Shown here: positions 1 to 8,690 of the stretch, one piece after another | Layout: the number at the start of each line of letters is the position of its first letter | Numbering within the stretch: position 1 is the stretch's first letter | Assembly: GCF_900102035.1 (NCBI RefSeq) | Contig: NZ_LT629689.1 | Location: 2,294,001 to 2,358,000, forward strand | DNA length: 64,000 bases | Reading direction: 5' to 3' | Source: Pseudomonas extremaustralis | Lineage (GTDB): Bacteria; Pseudomonadota; Gammaproteobacteria; Pseudomonadales; Pseudomonadaceae | Made by a program: the position numbers and the translations under genes | The notes under the pieces: model-generated | Told to the model about the DNA's origin: nothing | What the model saw: the letters and a program-made list of their open reading frames with translations, nothing else | Database searches by the model: none

Positions 1-784
1 GGTATTCGAGGTTTTCCAGGCTGTGGCACATATTGGCCTCGCCACTCAAGAATTCGTTCCGCCAGATCTCCTCGCCATTGCGCAGGATACGGCTGGTGCC
101 GGCCAGATGCTGGGGCAATTCGCCCACGCGCAACTCCGGGCCGTAGCTGCAACTGCGCAGTTTGGAATGGGCCAGGTACAGGTAGTTCTTGCGTTCCATC
201 ACGTGGTCGGAAAACTCGTTGCCCACCGCAAAGCCCAGGCGATAGGGCTTGCGGTCGTGGCCGATCACATACAGGCCGCCGATTTCCGGCTCTTCGCCGG
301 CGTCTTCGGCAAAGGGCGGCACCGGGAACGCCGCGCCGGGGCGCACGACGATGCTGCCGTCGCCCTTGTAGAACCATTCCGGTTGCACCCCTGCCTCGCC
401 CGCCGCGGGCTTACCGCCCTCCACGCCCCACTTGAAGATGCGCATGGTGTCGGTCAGGGCGCTGTCGTCGCCGGCCTGGTGCATCTTGTCCCGCGCCGAG
501 GCGCTGCCCAGGTGGGTCAGGCCGGTGCCGCTGATCAGCATATGGGCCGGGTCGGGATGGTCCAGCGGCGGCAGGATCCTCAGGTCAGCCAGCAGGGCCG
601 CGTAGTCATGGCTGTCGCCCAGGCCCAGGCTGTCGACCTGCTGCGCCAGGCCGACGCCCGCTTCGATGGCGGCCAGCGCAAGTTCGCGCACGCTGCGGGC
701 GCTCTGCACCTCACGCAGCGTGGAGCCTTCCACCACACCCACCCGGCGCTCGCCGTTGCCCAACTCGAACTGAACTAAACGCAT
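1..784 (-). CDS. AraD1/GguC-like FAH-family protein, 3' end cut by window edge
   Basis: Partial gene; 261 residues are visible from an ATG at 784 preceded by GAGGAG. The protein resembles the FAH-fold AraD1 family, whose members are usually around 330 residues and act on 2-keto-3-deoxy sugar acids. Seen: an acidic stretch E-E-P-E-I-G-G-L, as in the metal-binding part of FAH enzymes, and a segment GFAVGNEFSDHVMERKNYLY typical of this subfamily. It starts 15 bases after the MFS transporter stop on the same strand, so the two are probably one operon. The likely job is processing the 2-keto-3-deoxy acid made by the divergent dehydratase. The exact reaction (dehydration or hydrolysis) is inferred and cannot be settled from sequence. 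Confidence 0.75.
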   Translation of the reverse strand, partial: MRLVQFELGNGERRVGVVEGSTLREVQSARSVRELALAAIEAGVGLAQQVDSLGLGDSHDYAALLADLRILPPLDHPDPAHMLISGTGLTHLGSASARDKMHQAGDDSALTDTMRIFKWGVEGGKPAAGEAGVQPEWFYKGDGSIVVRPGAAFPVPPFAEDAGEEPEIGGLYVIGHDRKPYRLGFAVGNEFSDHVMERKNYLYLAHSKLRSCSYGPELRVGELPQHLAGTSRILRNGEEIWRNEFLSGEANMCHSLENLEY

Positions 785-799
785 GAAACTTCTCCTCGA

Positions 800-2122
800 T
801 TAAGTACGGGTGGCGCCACGGGCGCTGGCAGCGAATTGGTCGGCGGGCAGCACATGCTTGCGTTCCAGCACGCGGTAGACCACGCCGGTCAAGACCAGCC
901 CGAACACCATCACCGCTGCCAGGAAGTACAAGCCCGAAGCCAGGTTGCCGGTGTATTCCTTGAGCGCGCCGATCACGAACGGGCCGATATAGCCGCCGAG
1001 ATTGCCCACCGAATTGATCAGGGCAATGCCCGCCGCCGCGCTGGCGCCAGCGAAAAACCGCCCCGGCAAGGTCCAGAACACCGCCGTGCAGGAAAACAGC
1101 GCGAACGCCGCCAGGCACAGCGCCGCCATTTGCAACACCGGCAGACTCAGCCAGGCACTGCAGAACAGGCCGATGGCGCCCAGCACATAGAGCACGGCGA
1201 GGTGGCCGTAGCGGTCATTCAAACGGTCGGAACTGCGCGGGATGATCAGCAGGCCGATGATGCCGAAGATATACGGCACCGCCGAGATAAAGCCGGTGGT
1301 CAGGTCGCTGCCGCCGAACTGCTTGATCAGAGTCGGCAGCCACAGGCCCAGGCCATAGATGCTCAGGGTCACCGGCAGGTAGAACAGCGCCAGCAGCAAC
1401 ACGCGCTTGTCCTTGAGGGCGTGCAACGGGTTGCCGTGGCGGGTCTGGCCGTAGGCTTGCAGGTCCTTGGCCAGTTCGCCGGTAAGCCAGGCTTTTTCGT
1501 CCTCGCTCATCCACTTGACCTGTTTGGGGCCGTCCGGCAGGTAGCGCAGCACCGGCCAGGTGAGCAGGATCGCCGGGGTGCCGATCACGATGAACAGCCA
1601 TTGCCAGCCGTGCAGGCCAAGGATGCCGTCCATGCCCAGCAGCCCACCGGACACGGGACCGGTGATCATCATCGCAATCGGCTGGGACAGGATGAACAGC
1701 CCGAGGATCTTGCCGCGATGGCGCACCGGGAACCATTGGGTGATGTAGTACAGCACGCCGGGGAAGAACCCCGCCTCCGCCGCGCCGAGCAGAAAGCGCA
1801 TCACATAGAAGCTGTGGGGCCCCTGCACAAAAGCCATGCCGATGGTGATGGTGCCCCAGGTGATCATGATCCGCGCAAACCAGCGCCGCGCACCAAAGCG
1901 ATCGAGCATCAGGTTGCTGGGGATCTCGAACAGGAAGTAGCCGATAAAGAACAAGCCTGCGCCCAAGCCGTAGGCCGCATCACCGATGCCGACGTCGGCG
2001 CCCATGTGCAGCTTGGCGAAGCCCACGGCGGAACGGTCCACGTAGGCGATCAGGTACAGCAGGATCAGAAAGGGAATCAGTTTCAGCGTGATGCGCCGAA
2101 TAAGCCGCAGTTCCTGGCTCAT
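800..2122 (-). CDS. MFS transporter, anion:cation symporter type (sugar-acid uptake)
   Basis: Twelve-helix major facilitator of 440 residues. The N-terminus (RRITLKLIPFLILLYLIAYV then DRSAVGFAKL) and the helix 2-3 region (FFIGYFLFEIPSNLMLDRFG) are characteristic of the ACS family, which includes tartrate, galactonate and hexuronate permeases. The ATG at 2122 is chosen because GGAG lies 8 bases upstream; an in-frame ATG at 2194 has no ribosome site and would add a non-homologous leader. It is divergent from the IlvD/Edd dehydratase across a promoter with two GntR-type boxes, and is followed by the AraD1-like gene. Import of an aldonic acid such as L-arabonate is inferred from this context; the substrate is not visible in the sequence. 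Confidence 0.85.
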   Translation of the reverse strand: MSQELRLIRRITLKLIPFLILLYLIAYVDRSAVGFAKLHMGADVGIGDAAYGLGAGLFFIGYFLFEIPSNLMLDRFGARRWFARIMITWGTITIGMAFVQGPHSFYVMRFLLGAAEAGFFPGVLYYITQWFPVRHRGKILGLFILSQPIAMMITGPVSGGLLGMDGILGLHGWQWLFIVIGTPAILLTWPVLRYLPDGPKQVKWMSEDEKAWLTGELAKDLQAYGQTRHGNPLHALKDKRVLLLALFYLPVTLSIYGLGLWLPTLIKQFGGSDLTTGFISAVPYIFGIIGLLIIPRSSDRLNDRYGHLAVLYVLGAIGLFCSAWLSLPVLQMAALCLAAFALFSCTAVFWTLPGRFFAGASAAAGIALINSVGNLGGYIGPFVIGALKEYTGNLASGLYFLAAVMVFGLVLTGVVYRVLERKHVLPADQFAASARGATRT

Positions 2123-2216
2123 GGGGGTCGATCTCCGATTGTTGTTTTTATAGAAGCTCGGGGGACGCCTCTCGCGAACATCCGCCAGGGCCATACCTCA
2201 GTTAAGCCAGACTATA

Positions 2217-2227
2217 TAGTAGGACTA
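2217..2227. promoter_or_regulatory. FadR-type GntR operator, distal copy
   Basis: TAGTAGGACTA matches the TNGTNNNACNA consensus of FadR-subfamily GntR regulators exactly. It partly overlaps the perfect palindrome ACTATATAGT at 2211-2220. It lies between the MFS start (2122) and the dehydratase start (2316), and a FadR-type gene is the second gene of the rightward operon. Binding is inferred. Confidence 0.6.
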
Positions 2228-2290
2228 TTTGCAAAACAACTCTTCCAAAGCAGCGATTTTGCGCTTATGTTTAACCACGCATAGAACATA

Positions 2291-2301
2291 TAGTCATACA
2301 A
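2291..2301. promoter_or_regulatory. FadR-type GntR operator, proximal copy
   Basis: TAGTCATACAA is a second exact TNGTNNNACNA match, 74 bases (about seven helical turns) from the first and ending 14 bases before the dehydratase ATG. The spacing would suit looping or cooperative repression of the divergent promoters by the FCD-domain regulator at 4100-4822. Confidence 0.6.
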
Positions 2302-2315
2302 TAAGAGAAACCATC

Positions 2316-4052
2316 ATGCCTGATAAAAAGCCCGGCCTACGCTCCGCCCAGTGGTTCGGTACTGCCGACAAAAACGGCTTCATGTACCGCAGCTGGATGA
2401 AGAACCAGGGCATCGCCGACCATCAGTTCCATGGCAAACCGATCATCGGTATCTGCAACACCTGGTCGGAATTGACCCCGTGCAACGCGCATTTCCGCCA
2501 GATCGCCGAGCACGTCAAGCGCGGCGTGATCGAAGCCGGCGGCTTTCCGGTGGAATTCCCGGTGTTTTCCAACGGCGAATCCAACCTGCGCCCCACCGCC
2601 ATGCTGACCCGCAACCTGGCGAGCATGGATGTGGAAGAAGCCATTCGCGGCAACCCGATTGACGGCGTGGTGCTGCTCACCGGCTGCGACAAGACCACCC
2701 CCGCGCTGCTGATGGGCGCCGCCAGTTGCGACGTGCCGGCCATCGTGGTCACCGGCGGGCCGATGCTCAACGGCAAGCACAAGGGCCAGGACATCGGTTC
2801 GGGCACCGTGGTGTGGCAGCTCAGCGAACAGGTCAAGGCTGGCACCATCACCCTGGATGATTTCCTTGCGGCCGAGGGCGGCATGTCGCGTTCGGCGGGC
2901 ACCTGCAACACCATGGGCACCGCCTCGACCATGGCCTGCATGGCCGAAGCACTGGGCACCTCCCTGCCCCACAACGCGGCGATCCCGGCGGTGGATGCGC
3001 GGCGCTATGTGCTGGCGCATATGTCCGGCATGCGCGCAGTGGAGATGGTGCGCGAAGACTTGAAGCTGTCGAAGATCCTCACCAAGGAGGCGTTTGAAAA
3101 TGCAATCCGCGTGAATGCGGCCATCGGCGGTTCGACCAACGCAGTGATTCACTTGAAAGCCATCGCCGGACGCATCGGCGTGGAGTTGGACCTGGACGAC
3201 TGGACCCGCATCGGGCGCGGCATGCCGACCATCGTCGACCTGCAACCGTCCGGGCGCTTCCTGATGGAAGAGTTCTACTACGCCGGCGGCCTGCCCGCGG
3301 TGCTGCGCCGTCTCGGCGAAGCCAACCTGATCCCGCACCCGAATGCCCTGACCGTCAACGGCAAGTCCCTGGGCGAGAACACCAAGGACTCGCCGATCTA
3401 TGGCCAGGACGAAGTGATCCGCACCCTCGACAACCCGATCCGCGCCGATGGCGGTATCTGCGTACTGCGCGGCAACCTGGCGCCTTTGGGCGCGGTGCTC
3501 AAGCCGTCGGCCGCCAGCGCGGAGCTGATGCAGCACCGTGGACGTGCAGTGGTGTTCGACAACTTCGACATCTATAAGGCACGCATCAACGACCCCGAAC
3601 TGGACGTGGACGCCAACTCGATCCTGGTCATGAAAAACTGCGGGCCCAAGGGTTATCCGGGCATGGCCGAAGTCGGCAACATGGGCCTGCCGGCCAAGCT
3701 GCTGGCCCAGGGCGTGACCGACATGGTGCGCATCTCCGACGCACGCATGAGCGGCACGGCGTACGGCACGGTGGTCTTGCATGTGGCACCGGAAGCGGCC
3801 GCCGGCGGGCCGTTGGCTGCGGTGCAGGAAGGTGACTGGATCGAACTCGATTGCGCCAACGGACGCCTGCACCTGGACATCTCCGATGCCGAGCTGGCGG
3901 CGCGCATGGCTGACCTGAAGCCGCCGCAGAACCTGATCGTCGGCGGTTACCGCCAGCTGTATATCGACCATGTGCTGCAGGCCGACCAGGGCTGCGACTT
4001 CGATTTCCTGGTTGGTTGCCGAGGCGCGGAAGTCCCCCGTCATTCCCACTAA
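2316..4052 (+). CDS. IlvD/Edd-family sugar-acid dehydratase (L-arabonate dehydratase type)
   Basis: A 578-residue IlvD/Edd protein, the usual length for L-arabonate/D-xylonate dehydratases. These use an iron-sulfur cluster to turn an aldonic acid into its 2-keto-3-deoxy form. The three cluster cysteines are visible: GICNTWSE (Cys47), LTGCDKTTPA (about 115) and SAGTCNTMG (about 187). The MKNCGPKGYPGMAE block and the late RISDARMSGTAYGT block are family signatures. The ATG at 2316 gives the conserved start; an ATG at 2229 would place the coding region across both operator boxes. Together with the MFS, AraD1 and GntR genes it forms a pentonate-type catabolic locus. L-arabonate is the best guess; other aldonates remain possible. 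Confidence 0.85.
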   Translation: MPDKKPGLRSAQWFGTADKNGFMYRSWMKNQGIADHQFHGKPIIGICNTWSELTPCNAHFRQIAEHVKRGVIEAGGFPVEFPVFSNGESNLRPTAMLTRNLASMDVEEAIRGNPIDGVVLLTGCDKTTPALLMGAASCDVPAIVVTGGPMLNGKHKGQDIGSGTVVWQLSEQVKAGTITLDDFLAAEGGMSRSAGTCNTMGTASTMACMAEALGTSLPHNAAIPAVDARRYVLAHMSGMRAVEMVREDLKLSKILTKEAFENAIRVNAAIGGSTNAVIHLKAIAGRIGVELDLDDWTRIGRGMPTIVDLQPSGRFLMEEFYYAGGLPAVLRRLGEANLIPHPNALTVNGKSLGENTKDSPIYGQDEVIRTLDNPIRADGGICVLRGNLAPLGAVLKPSAASAELMQHRGRAVVFDNFDIYKARINDPELDVDANSILVMKNCGPKGYPGMAEVGNMGLPAKLLAQGVTDMVRISDARMSGTAYGTVVLHVAPEAAAGGPLAAVQEGDWIELDCANGRLHLDISDAELAARMADLKPPQNLIVGGYRQLYIDHVLQADQGCDFDFLVGCRGAEVPRHSH

Positions 4053-4099
4053 TTGGGATGCTATGATGCCGCCTATTTAGCCAGAGCATCCCTGTCGTT

Positions 4100-4822
4100 A
4101 TGGATCACCAGCCGTCCAAGCCGCGCAAGAGCATGCATGCCCAGATCGTCCAGGACTTGGGCATGCACATCGTTTCCGGTCGCTTCAAGCCCGAAGAACG
4201 ACTGCCCATGGAAGCCACGCTGTGCGAGGAGTACAAGGTCAGCCGCTCGGTTCTGCGCGAGGCGACCCGGGTGCTCAGCGCCAAGGGCCTGGTGTATTCC
4301 AAGCCACGGGTCGGCGCAGTGGTGCGGCCTCGGGCGAAGTGGCACCTGCTCGACCCGGACGTGCTGTCCTGGTTGATGCAGTCCACGCCCCATAGTGAGT
4401 TCTTCAATACCCTGGCCGGTGTTCGGCGCATCCTCGAACCGGAAATCGCCGCCATGGCCGCGACCACGGCCACCGCCGAAGACATCGCCACCATCGAAAA
4501 AGCCTACCTCGGCATGGAAACCGCGCAGACCCACGAACAGCTGCTGCAGGCCGACCTGGACTTCCACCGCGCCATCGCCGACGCCACGCGCAACGACCTG
4601 CTCGCCTACATGTGCAACATGCTGTCGCTGCCACTGCGCGAGTCAATCAACATCACCAACCGCCGCCCGGATATCCAGGGCCTGAGCCTGCCCCGGCACA
4701 AGGCGATCCTCACCGCCATCCAGAACCGCGACGCCCTCGGCGCCCGGCATGCATCGCTGGTGCAACTGGACGACACGCGGGTGGCGCTGGATACGGTGAT
4801 GAATGTACTGACGCCGCTTTAA
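4100..4822 (+). CDS. GntR-family regulator, FadR/FCD subfamily
   Basis: 240 residues: a winged helix-turn-helix at about 10-75 (MEATLCEEYKVSRSVLREAT, then LSAKGLVYSKPRVGAVV) and a C-terminal all-helical FCD ligand domain with the metal-binding pattern D..FH (ADLDFHRAI) followed by a later His near LPRHKAIL. FCD regulators usually repress sugar-acid or organic-acid genes until the acid binds. It follows the dehydratase by 47 bases on the same strand. The two TNGTNNNACNA boxes in the divergent promoter are its likely targets, which would make it a local repressor of this locus. Confidence 0.88.
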   Translation: MDHQPSKPRKSMHAQIVQDLGMHIVSGRFKPEERLPMEATLCEEYKVSRSVLREATRVLSAKGLVYSKPRVGAVVRPRAKWHLLDPDVLSWLMQSTPHSEFFNTLAGVRRILEPEIAAMAATTATAEDIATIEKAYLGMETAQTHEQLLQADLDFHRAIADATRNDLLAYMCNMLSLPLRESINITNRRPDIQGLSLPRHKAILTAIQNRDALGARHASLVQLDDTRVALDTVMNVLTPL

Positions 4823-4823
4823 T

Positions 4824-4850
4824 AATGTGGGAGCAAGCCCCTCCCACATT
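4824..4850. terminator. Hairpin between convergent GntR and TonB-receptor genes
   Basis: AATGTGGGA and TCCCACATT form a perfect 9-bp stem between two convergent stops (4822 and 4868). The stem is also half of the GTGGGAG REP core common in this genome, so it may be a REP remnant acting as a bidirectional terminator. There is no long T run. Confidence 0.55.
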
Positions 4851-4867
4851 TGAAGCGGTGTACGCCG

Positions 4868-6994
4868 TTACAGGGTGTAGGCGATGCCGACTTGCACGGT
4901 GCGCGGCTCGCCTGGGTAGGCATACACGTTACCGAACGCACCTTCTTCATAGTCGCGATTGAACAGGTTCTTCACATCCAGGTTCAGCCGCACCTTGTCG
5001 TTGACCTTGTAGTAGCCGAGCAGATCCACCACGGTGTAGGCGCCCATTGAAAACGGCGTGTTGGAGGTCTGGCCAACCCGTTCGGCGACGTACTTGCCTC
5101 CCGCGCCGAGCCCCAGGCCCTTGAGGGCGCCGTCCTGGAACTCATAGACGTTGAGCAGGCTGAAGCTGTTGCGCGGAATGTTGGCCAAACGGGAACCGAC
5201 ACGAATGGTGTTGTCCTTGGTGACCTCGGCATCCACATAGGCATAACCGCCAATCACCCGCCACTCGGGGGTGATATTACCCGCCACGTTCAGGTCGAAC
5301 CCACGGCTGCGCACCTGGCCTGCGGCGACGCTGAAGGTCGAGTCCAGCGGATCGGTGGTCAGCACGTTTTTCTTCTCGATCTGGTAGATCGCCGCATCGA
5401 CACTCAGCTGTCGCTCCAGGGCTTCCCACTTGATACCCATCTCGTAGGACTTGCCTTTCTCCGGCTCAAAACCACCGCCCTCGCGGGCCGCGCCGGTGTT
5501 GGGCTTGAACGAACGCGCAGCGTCGGCGTAGACCGCGACGGTCTCGGTGAGGTCGTAGATCACGCCAACACGCGGGGTGACAGCGTTGTCGGCGGCGTTC
5601 CAGGGCTTCACGCCGGTGACGTAGCTTTCATAGTCATGCTCGAAGCGCTCGAAACGAGCCCCGGCGAGCACTTTCAGGCGCTCGGTCAGGGCCACCTGGT
5701 CCTGGACGAACGCGGCGTAGGTCTTGAGGTTTTCCTTGTCGTGGGTCGGCGTGCGCGTCAGGGCCGGGCGTGGCTGACCGTAGACAGGGTCGAAGATGTC
5801 GATGGGGTAGCTGCCCGCCAAGCCGCTGGAACGCTGGATGATCGACTTGTAGTCGTAGTCTTCGAATTCGACGCCCGTCAGCAAGGTGTGATCGAAACCG
5901 CCGGTGGAGAAGTGCCCGGTGAGGTTGAGCTGGGTGTCCTTGTCGGTCCACTCCAGCTTGCGGTAGTTGAAGTTGCGGCTGAGGGTGCGCCCATCGGCGG
6001 CCAGGCTGTTGGCTTCGATGGCATTGCCTTGCAAGGTGCCGTCCAGCCATTGGAAGCCACCGCCCAGGGTCCAATTGTCGTTGAGCAGGTGCTCGAAACG
6101 CAGTTGGGCCATGTTGTTGTCGTTGTGCAGTTTGCCGATGTCTTTTTCGCCCCAGAACGTGTCACGCGACGGCGTGCCTTTTTGATTGGCATAACGCGTC
6201 AGGCCGCGGTCCAGCGGGTGGTTGTTGCGCATGAAATCACCCTCGAAGATCACCTTGGTGTCATCGGTGGCTTGCCAGGTGACCACCGGAGTCACGCCAT
6301 AACGCTCGGTTTCGACATGGTCGCGGAAGGTGTCGCCGCCCTCGCCCACCACATTCAGGCGATAAGCCAGTCGACCTTGTTCGTCCAGCGGGCCGGAGGC
6401 ATCGAGGGTGGCGCGCTGCATGCCCTGGTCATCCAGTTGGCTGCCCAGGGTCACTTTCGGTTCGGCCAGCGGTTGCTTGGAGACCACGTTGAAGGTGCCG
6501 CCGGGATCGCCACGGCCATAAAGCATGGTGGCTGGCCCGCGCAGCACTTCCAGGCGTTCGATGCTGTTGGCGTCGGGCATGTTCGGATAGCCACGGTTGA
6601 TCGGGAACCCGTTGCGATAGAACTCGCCGGTGGTAAAGCCGCGCACGGTGAAGGTGGTCAGCCCCTGCCCGCCGAAGTTGTTGGCGCGGCCGACGCCGCC
6701 GGCATAGTCGAGGGCATCCTGCAGGCGAGTGGCGCCGATATCCTCGACCACGTCCTTGGATACGACACTGATGGACTGCGGTGTTTCATGAATCGAGGTG
6801 TCGGTGCGCGTCGCACTGGCCGAACGTGTGGCGTGGTACCCCTGCACCGGCCCCTGGGCGGTCTCATAGTCCGCTGCGCCGGTGATGTTGGTCGCTTGCA
6901 GTTCGACGCGGGTTGTTTCGGTGGAGGCAACCTCGGCCCAGGTGAAAGGGGAAAACGCCTGAAGCACACAGATTGAAATCAGGGTACGCCGCAT
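4868..6994 (-). CDS. TonB-dependent outer-membrane receptor (siderophore-receptor family)
   Basis: 708 residues: a signal peptide (MRRTLISICVLQAFSPFTWA), a short linker, a plug domain (ETPQSISVVSKDVVEDIG, then LQDALDYAGGVGR and IERLEVLRGPATMLYGRGDP) and a 22-strand barrel. The C-terminus (VQVGIAYTL) is a barrel-closing strand ending near an aromatic. There is no N-terminal STN signalling domain, so it is not an FpvA-type transducer. The ATG at 6994 starts the signal peptide. The family usually carries ferric siderophores, but this promoter has the palindrome TGGTATACCA at 7059-7068, shared with the catabolic module at 12.3-23.2 kb, plus only a weak AATAATGAT Fur-like half site. Its ligand may therefore be that module's substrate. 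Confidence 0.88.
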   Translation of the reverse strand: MRRTLISICVLQAFSPFTWAEVASTETTRVELQATNITGAADYETAQGPVQGYHATRSASATRTDTSIHETPQSISVVSKDVVEDIGATRLQDALDYAGGVGRANNFGGQGLTTFTVRGFTTGEFYRNGFPINRGYPNMPDANSIERLEVLRGPATMLYGRGDPGGTFNVVSKQPLAEPKVTLGSQLDDQGMQRATLDASGPLDEQGRLAYRLNVVGEGGDTFRDHVETERYGVTPVVTWQATDDTKVIFEGDFMRNNHPLDRGLTRYANQKGTPSRDTFWGEKDIGKLHNDNNMAQLRFEHLLNDNWTLGGGFQWLDGTLQGNAIEANSLAADGRTLSRNFNYRKLEWTDKDTQLNLTGHFSTGGFDHTLLTGVEFEDYDYKSIIQRSSGLAGSYPIDIFDPVYGQPRPALTRTPTHDKENLKTYAAFVQDQVALTERLKVLAGARFERFEHDYESYVTGVKPWNAADNAVTPRVGVIYDLTETVAVYADAARSFKPNTGAAREGGGFEPEKGKSYEMGIKWEALERQLSVDAAIYQIEKKNVLTTDPLDSTFSVAAGQVRSRGFDLNVAGNITPEWRVIGGYAYVDAEVTKDNTIRVGSRLANIPRNSFSLLNVYEFQDGALKGLGLGAGGKYVAERVGQTSNTPFSMGAYTVVDLLGYYKVNDKVRLNLDVKNLFNRDYEEGAFGNVYAYPGEPRTVQVGIAYTL

Positions 6995-7058
6995 GGATGT
7001 TGAACCTAATGAATGAGCCAAATGAAATGGCAGATCTGCCAAGAACTCCGGCGCGGAT

Positions 7059-7068
7059 GGTATACCAA
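7059..7068. promoter_or_regulatory. TGGTATACCA palindrome upstream of TonB receptor
   Basis: A perfect 10-bp palindrome about 65 bases before the receptor ATG. The same palindrome lies at 12305-12314 and 17929-17938 in promoters of the module that encodes a GntR regulator at 16224-16976. The shared site suggests shared control; binding is inferred. Confidence 0.6.
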
Positions 7069-7190
7069 ATCATTATTGTTTGACACACGTTCTCATTCAC
7101 TGTTTTTTAGGTATCCACTGTGTATCCGAGTCAAATCCGCGGCGAAAAAAAGCCACTCGATTGAGTGGCTCATCCCATCAGAAGCGCGCC

Positions 7191-8282
7191 TCAGCGATAG
7201 CGTTCCAACCAATGTGCGTAAGGCGCGGGCAAGGTCCAGGAGGCCTTCTCGATGCCCAGCTCCTTGGCGGCAAAGTACGCCCAATGCGGATCGGCCAAGT
7301 GCGCACGGCCCACCGAGACCAAATCCAACTGGCCGGCCTGCAACGCGCCTTCGGCCAGTTGCGGTGTACCAAAGCCCCAGGCCGACGTGACCGGGATACC
7401 GGCTTCGCGACGCACGCGCTCAGCGACAGGACCCAGAAACGCCGGGCCCCACGGGATGTTGGTGTCCGGGATGGTAAAGCCGACGCTGACGCTCAGCAGG
7501 TCGAGGCCGCCGGCCTTGAAACGACGAGCCAGTTCGATGGACTCGGTGAGGGTCTGCTCGTCACGGCCGTCGTATTCGATCACGCCGAAACGCGCGGTCA
7601 GCGGCAGGTTTTCCGGCCAGACTTCACGCACGGCGGCCAGGGTTTCCAGAAGGAAGCGGCTGCGGTTGTCGAAGCTGCCACCGTAGGCATCGGTGCGCTG
7701 GTTGGAATGCTCGGAGAAAAAGCTCTGGGCCAGGTAGCCGTGGGCGAAGTGCAGTTCGATCCACTCAAAGCCGGCGTCACGGGCACGGCGGGCGGCATCG
7801 ACAAAATCCTGCTTGACGCGAGCGATGTCATCCAGGGTCATGGCGCGCGGCACCTGGGGCAGATTGGCCCCGAATGCGATCGCCGACGGTGCGATGGTTT
7901 CCCACGCACGGGCGTCGGAGGCAGGCATATGATCGTCGCCTTCCCATGGACGATTGGCGCTGGCCTTGCGCCCGGCATGGGCGATCTGGATGCCCGGCAC
8001 CGAACCGGCCGCCTTGATGGCCTTGACCATCGGCACGAACGCTTGGGCATGGGCATCGCTCCAGATACCGGCGCAACCTGGAGTGATACGGCCTTCAGGC
8101 GCGACGGCGGTGGCTTCGACCACCACCAGACCGGCACCACCACGGGCCATGCCGGCCAGGTGCACGTGGTGCCAGTCGTTGACGATGCCGTCTTCGGCCA
8201 TGTATTGGCACATTGGCGGGACGGCGATGCGATTGCGCAGGGTGACGTCTTTGAGCTTGAACGGTTCGAACAATGCAGACAT
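7191..8282 (-). CDS. xenA: Xenobiotic reductase A, Old Yellow Enzyme family
   Basis: 363 residues, the length of P. putida XenA, and near-identical to my memory of it along the chain. It is an FMN-containing NAD(P)H oxidoreductase that reduces activated alkenes and nitro compounds in the cytoplasm. Seen: PPMCQYMAEDG with the characteristic Cys25 and Tyr27 of the thermophilic-like OYE class, the substrate-anchoring His pair in IELHFAHGYL, the FMN-site RFGVIEYDGRD, and a C-terminal WLERYR tail like that of XenA. It is divergent from an ArsR-type gene with a perfect inverted repeat between them, so expression is probably repressed until an inducer is present. Confidence 0.93.
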   Translation of the reverse strand: MSALFEPFKLKDVTLRNRIAVPPMCQYMAEDGIVNDWHHVHLAGMARGGAGLVVVEATAVAPEGRITPGCAGIWSDAHAQAFVPMVKAIKAAGSVPGIQIAHAGRKASANRPWEGDDHMPASDARAWETIAPSAIAFGANLPQVPRAMTLDDIARVKQDFVDAARRARDAGFEWIELHFAHGYLAQSFFSEHSNQRTDAYGGSFDNRSRFLLETLAAVREVWPENLPLTARFGVIEYDGRDEQTLTESIELARRFKAGGLDLLSVSVGFTIPDTNIPWGPAFLGPVAERVRREAGIPVTSAWGFGTPQLAEGALQAGQLDLVSVGRAHLADPHWAYFAAKELGIEKASWTLPAPYAHWLERYR

Positions 8283-8314
8283 GAGAGCGCTCCGGGGAGT
8301 GGGTGGCTGATTCG

Positions 8315-8338
8315 ATAGTTCGATGGTAATCGAACTAT
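8315..8338. promoter_or_regulatory. Inverted-repeat operator between xenA and arsR-type gene
   Basis: ATAGTTCGAT and its exact complement ATCGAACTAT are separated by 4 bases (GGTA). The repeat lies 33 bases before the xenA ATG and 25 bases before the regulator ATG. Its size and position fit an ArsR-family dimer site controlling both genes. Confidence 0.7.
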
Positions 8339-8362
8339 AGTCTTCTACGATACCCCCCTGTT

Positions 8363-8674
8363 ATGATTCGTTCCATGCGAGCCCTCAAACACCCCCCTGT
8401 TCAAGACCTGACCCTCGAGCGTCTGCTGTATGCCTTGAGCGATCCAGTGCGCCTGGAAATCGTACGCTGCCTGGCCAATGTGCCCGAGGCCACCTGCGGC
8501 GAACTGGACGGCGGGCGGCCCAAGTCGAGCATGTCCCATCACTTTCGCGTATTGCGCGACGCCGGCCTGGTGCAAACCCGCAATGTCGGCACCACCCATA
8601 TGAACTCGCTGCGTGGCGATGTGCTTGAGGCGCGCTTTCCGGGGTTGTTGGCGAGCATTCTGGCTCAGCGGTAA
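8363..8674 (+). CDS. ArsR-family regulator, probable repressor of xenA
   Basis: 103 residues forming one winged helix-turn-helix: LERLLYALSDPVRLEIVRCL, the recognition region KSSMSHHFRVLRDAGLVQTR, then a short wing (NVGTTHMNSLR). No paired-cysteine metal box is present, so it is not an arsenite-type sensor; a small organic inducer is more likely. It is transcribed divergently from xenA across the perfect inverted repeat at 8315-8338. An in-frame ATG at 8375 is an alternative start, since no clear ribosome site decides between them. Confidence 0.85.
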   Translation: MIRSMRALKHPPVQDLTLERLLYALSDPVRLEIVRCLANVPEATCGELDGGRPKSSMSHHFRVLRDAGLVQTRNVGTTHMNSLRGDVLEARFPGLLASILAQR

Positions 8675-8690
8675 ACCCCGGATCGCGGCC

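Noticed and set aside
7069..7100. A full Fur box upstream of the TonB receptor
   Set aside because: Only AATAATGAT matches one half of the consensus; the other half is random. It is mentioned as weak, not listed as a site.
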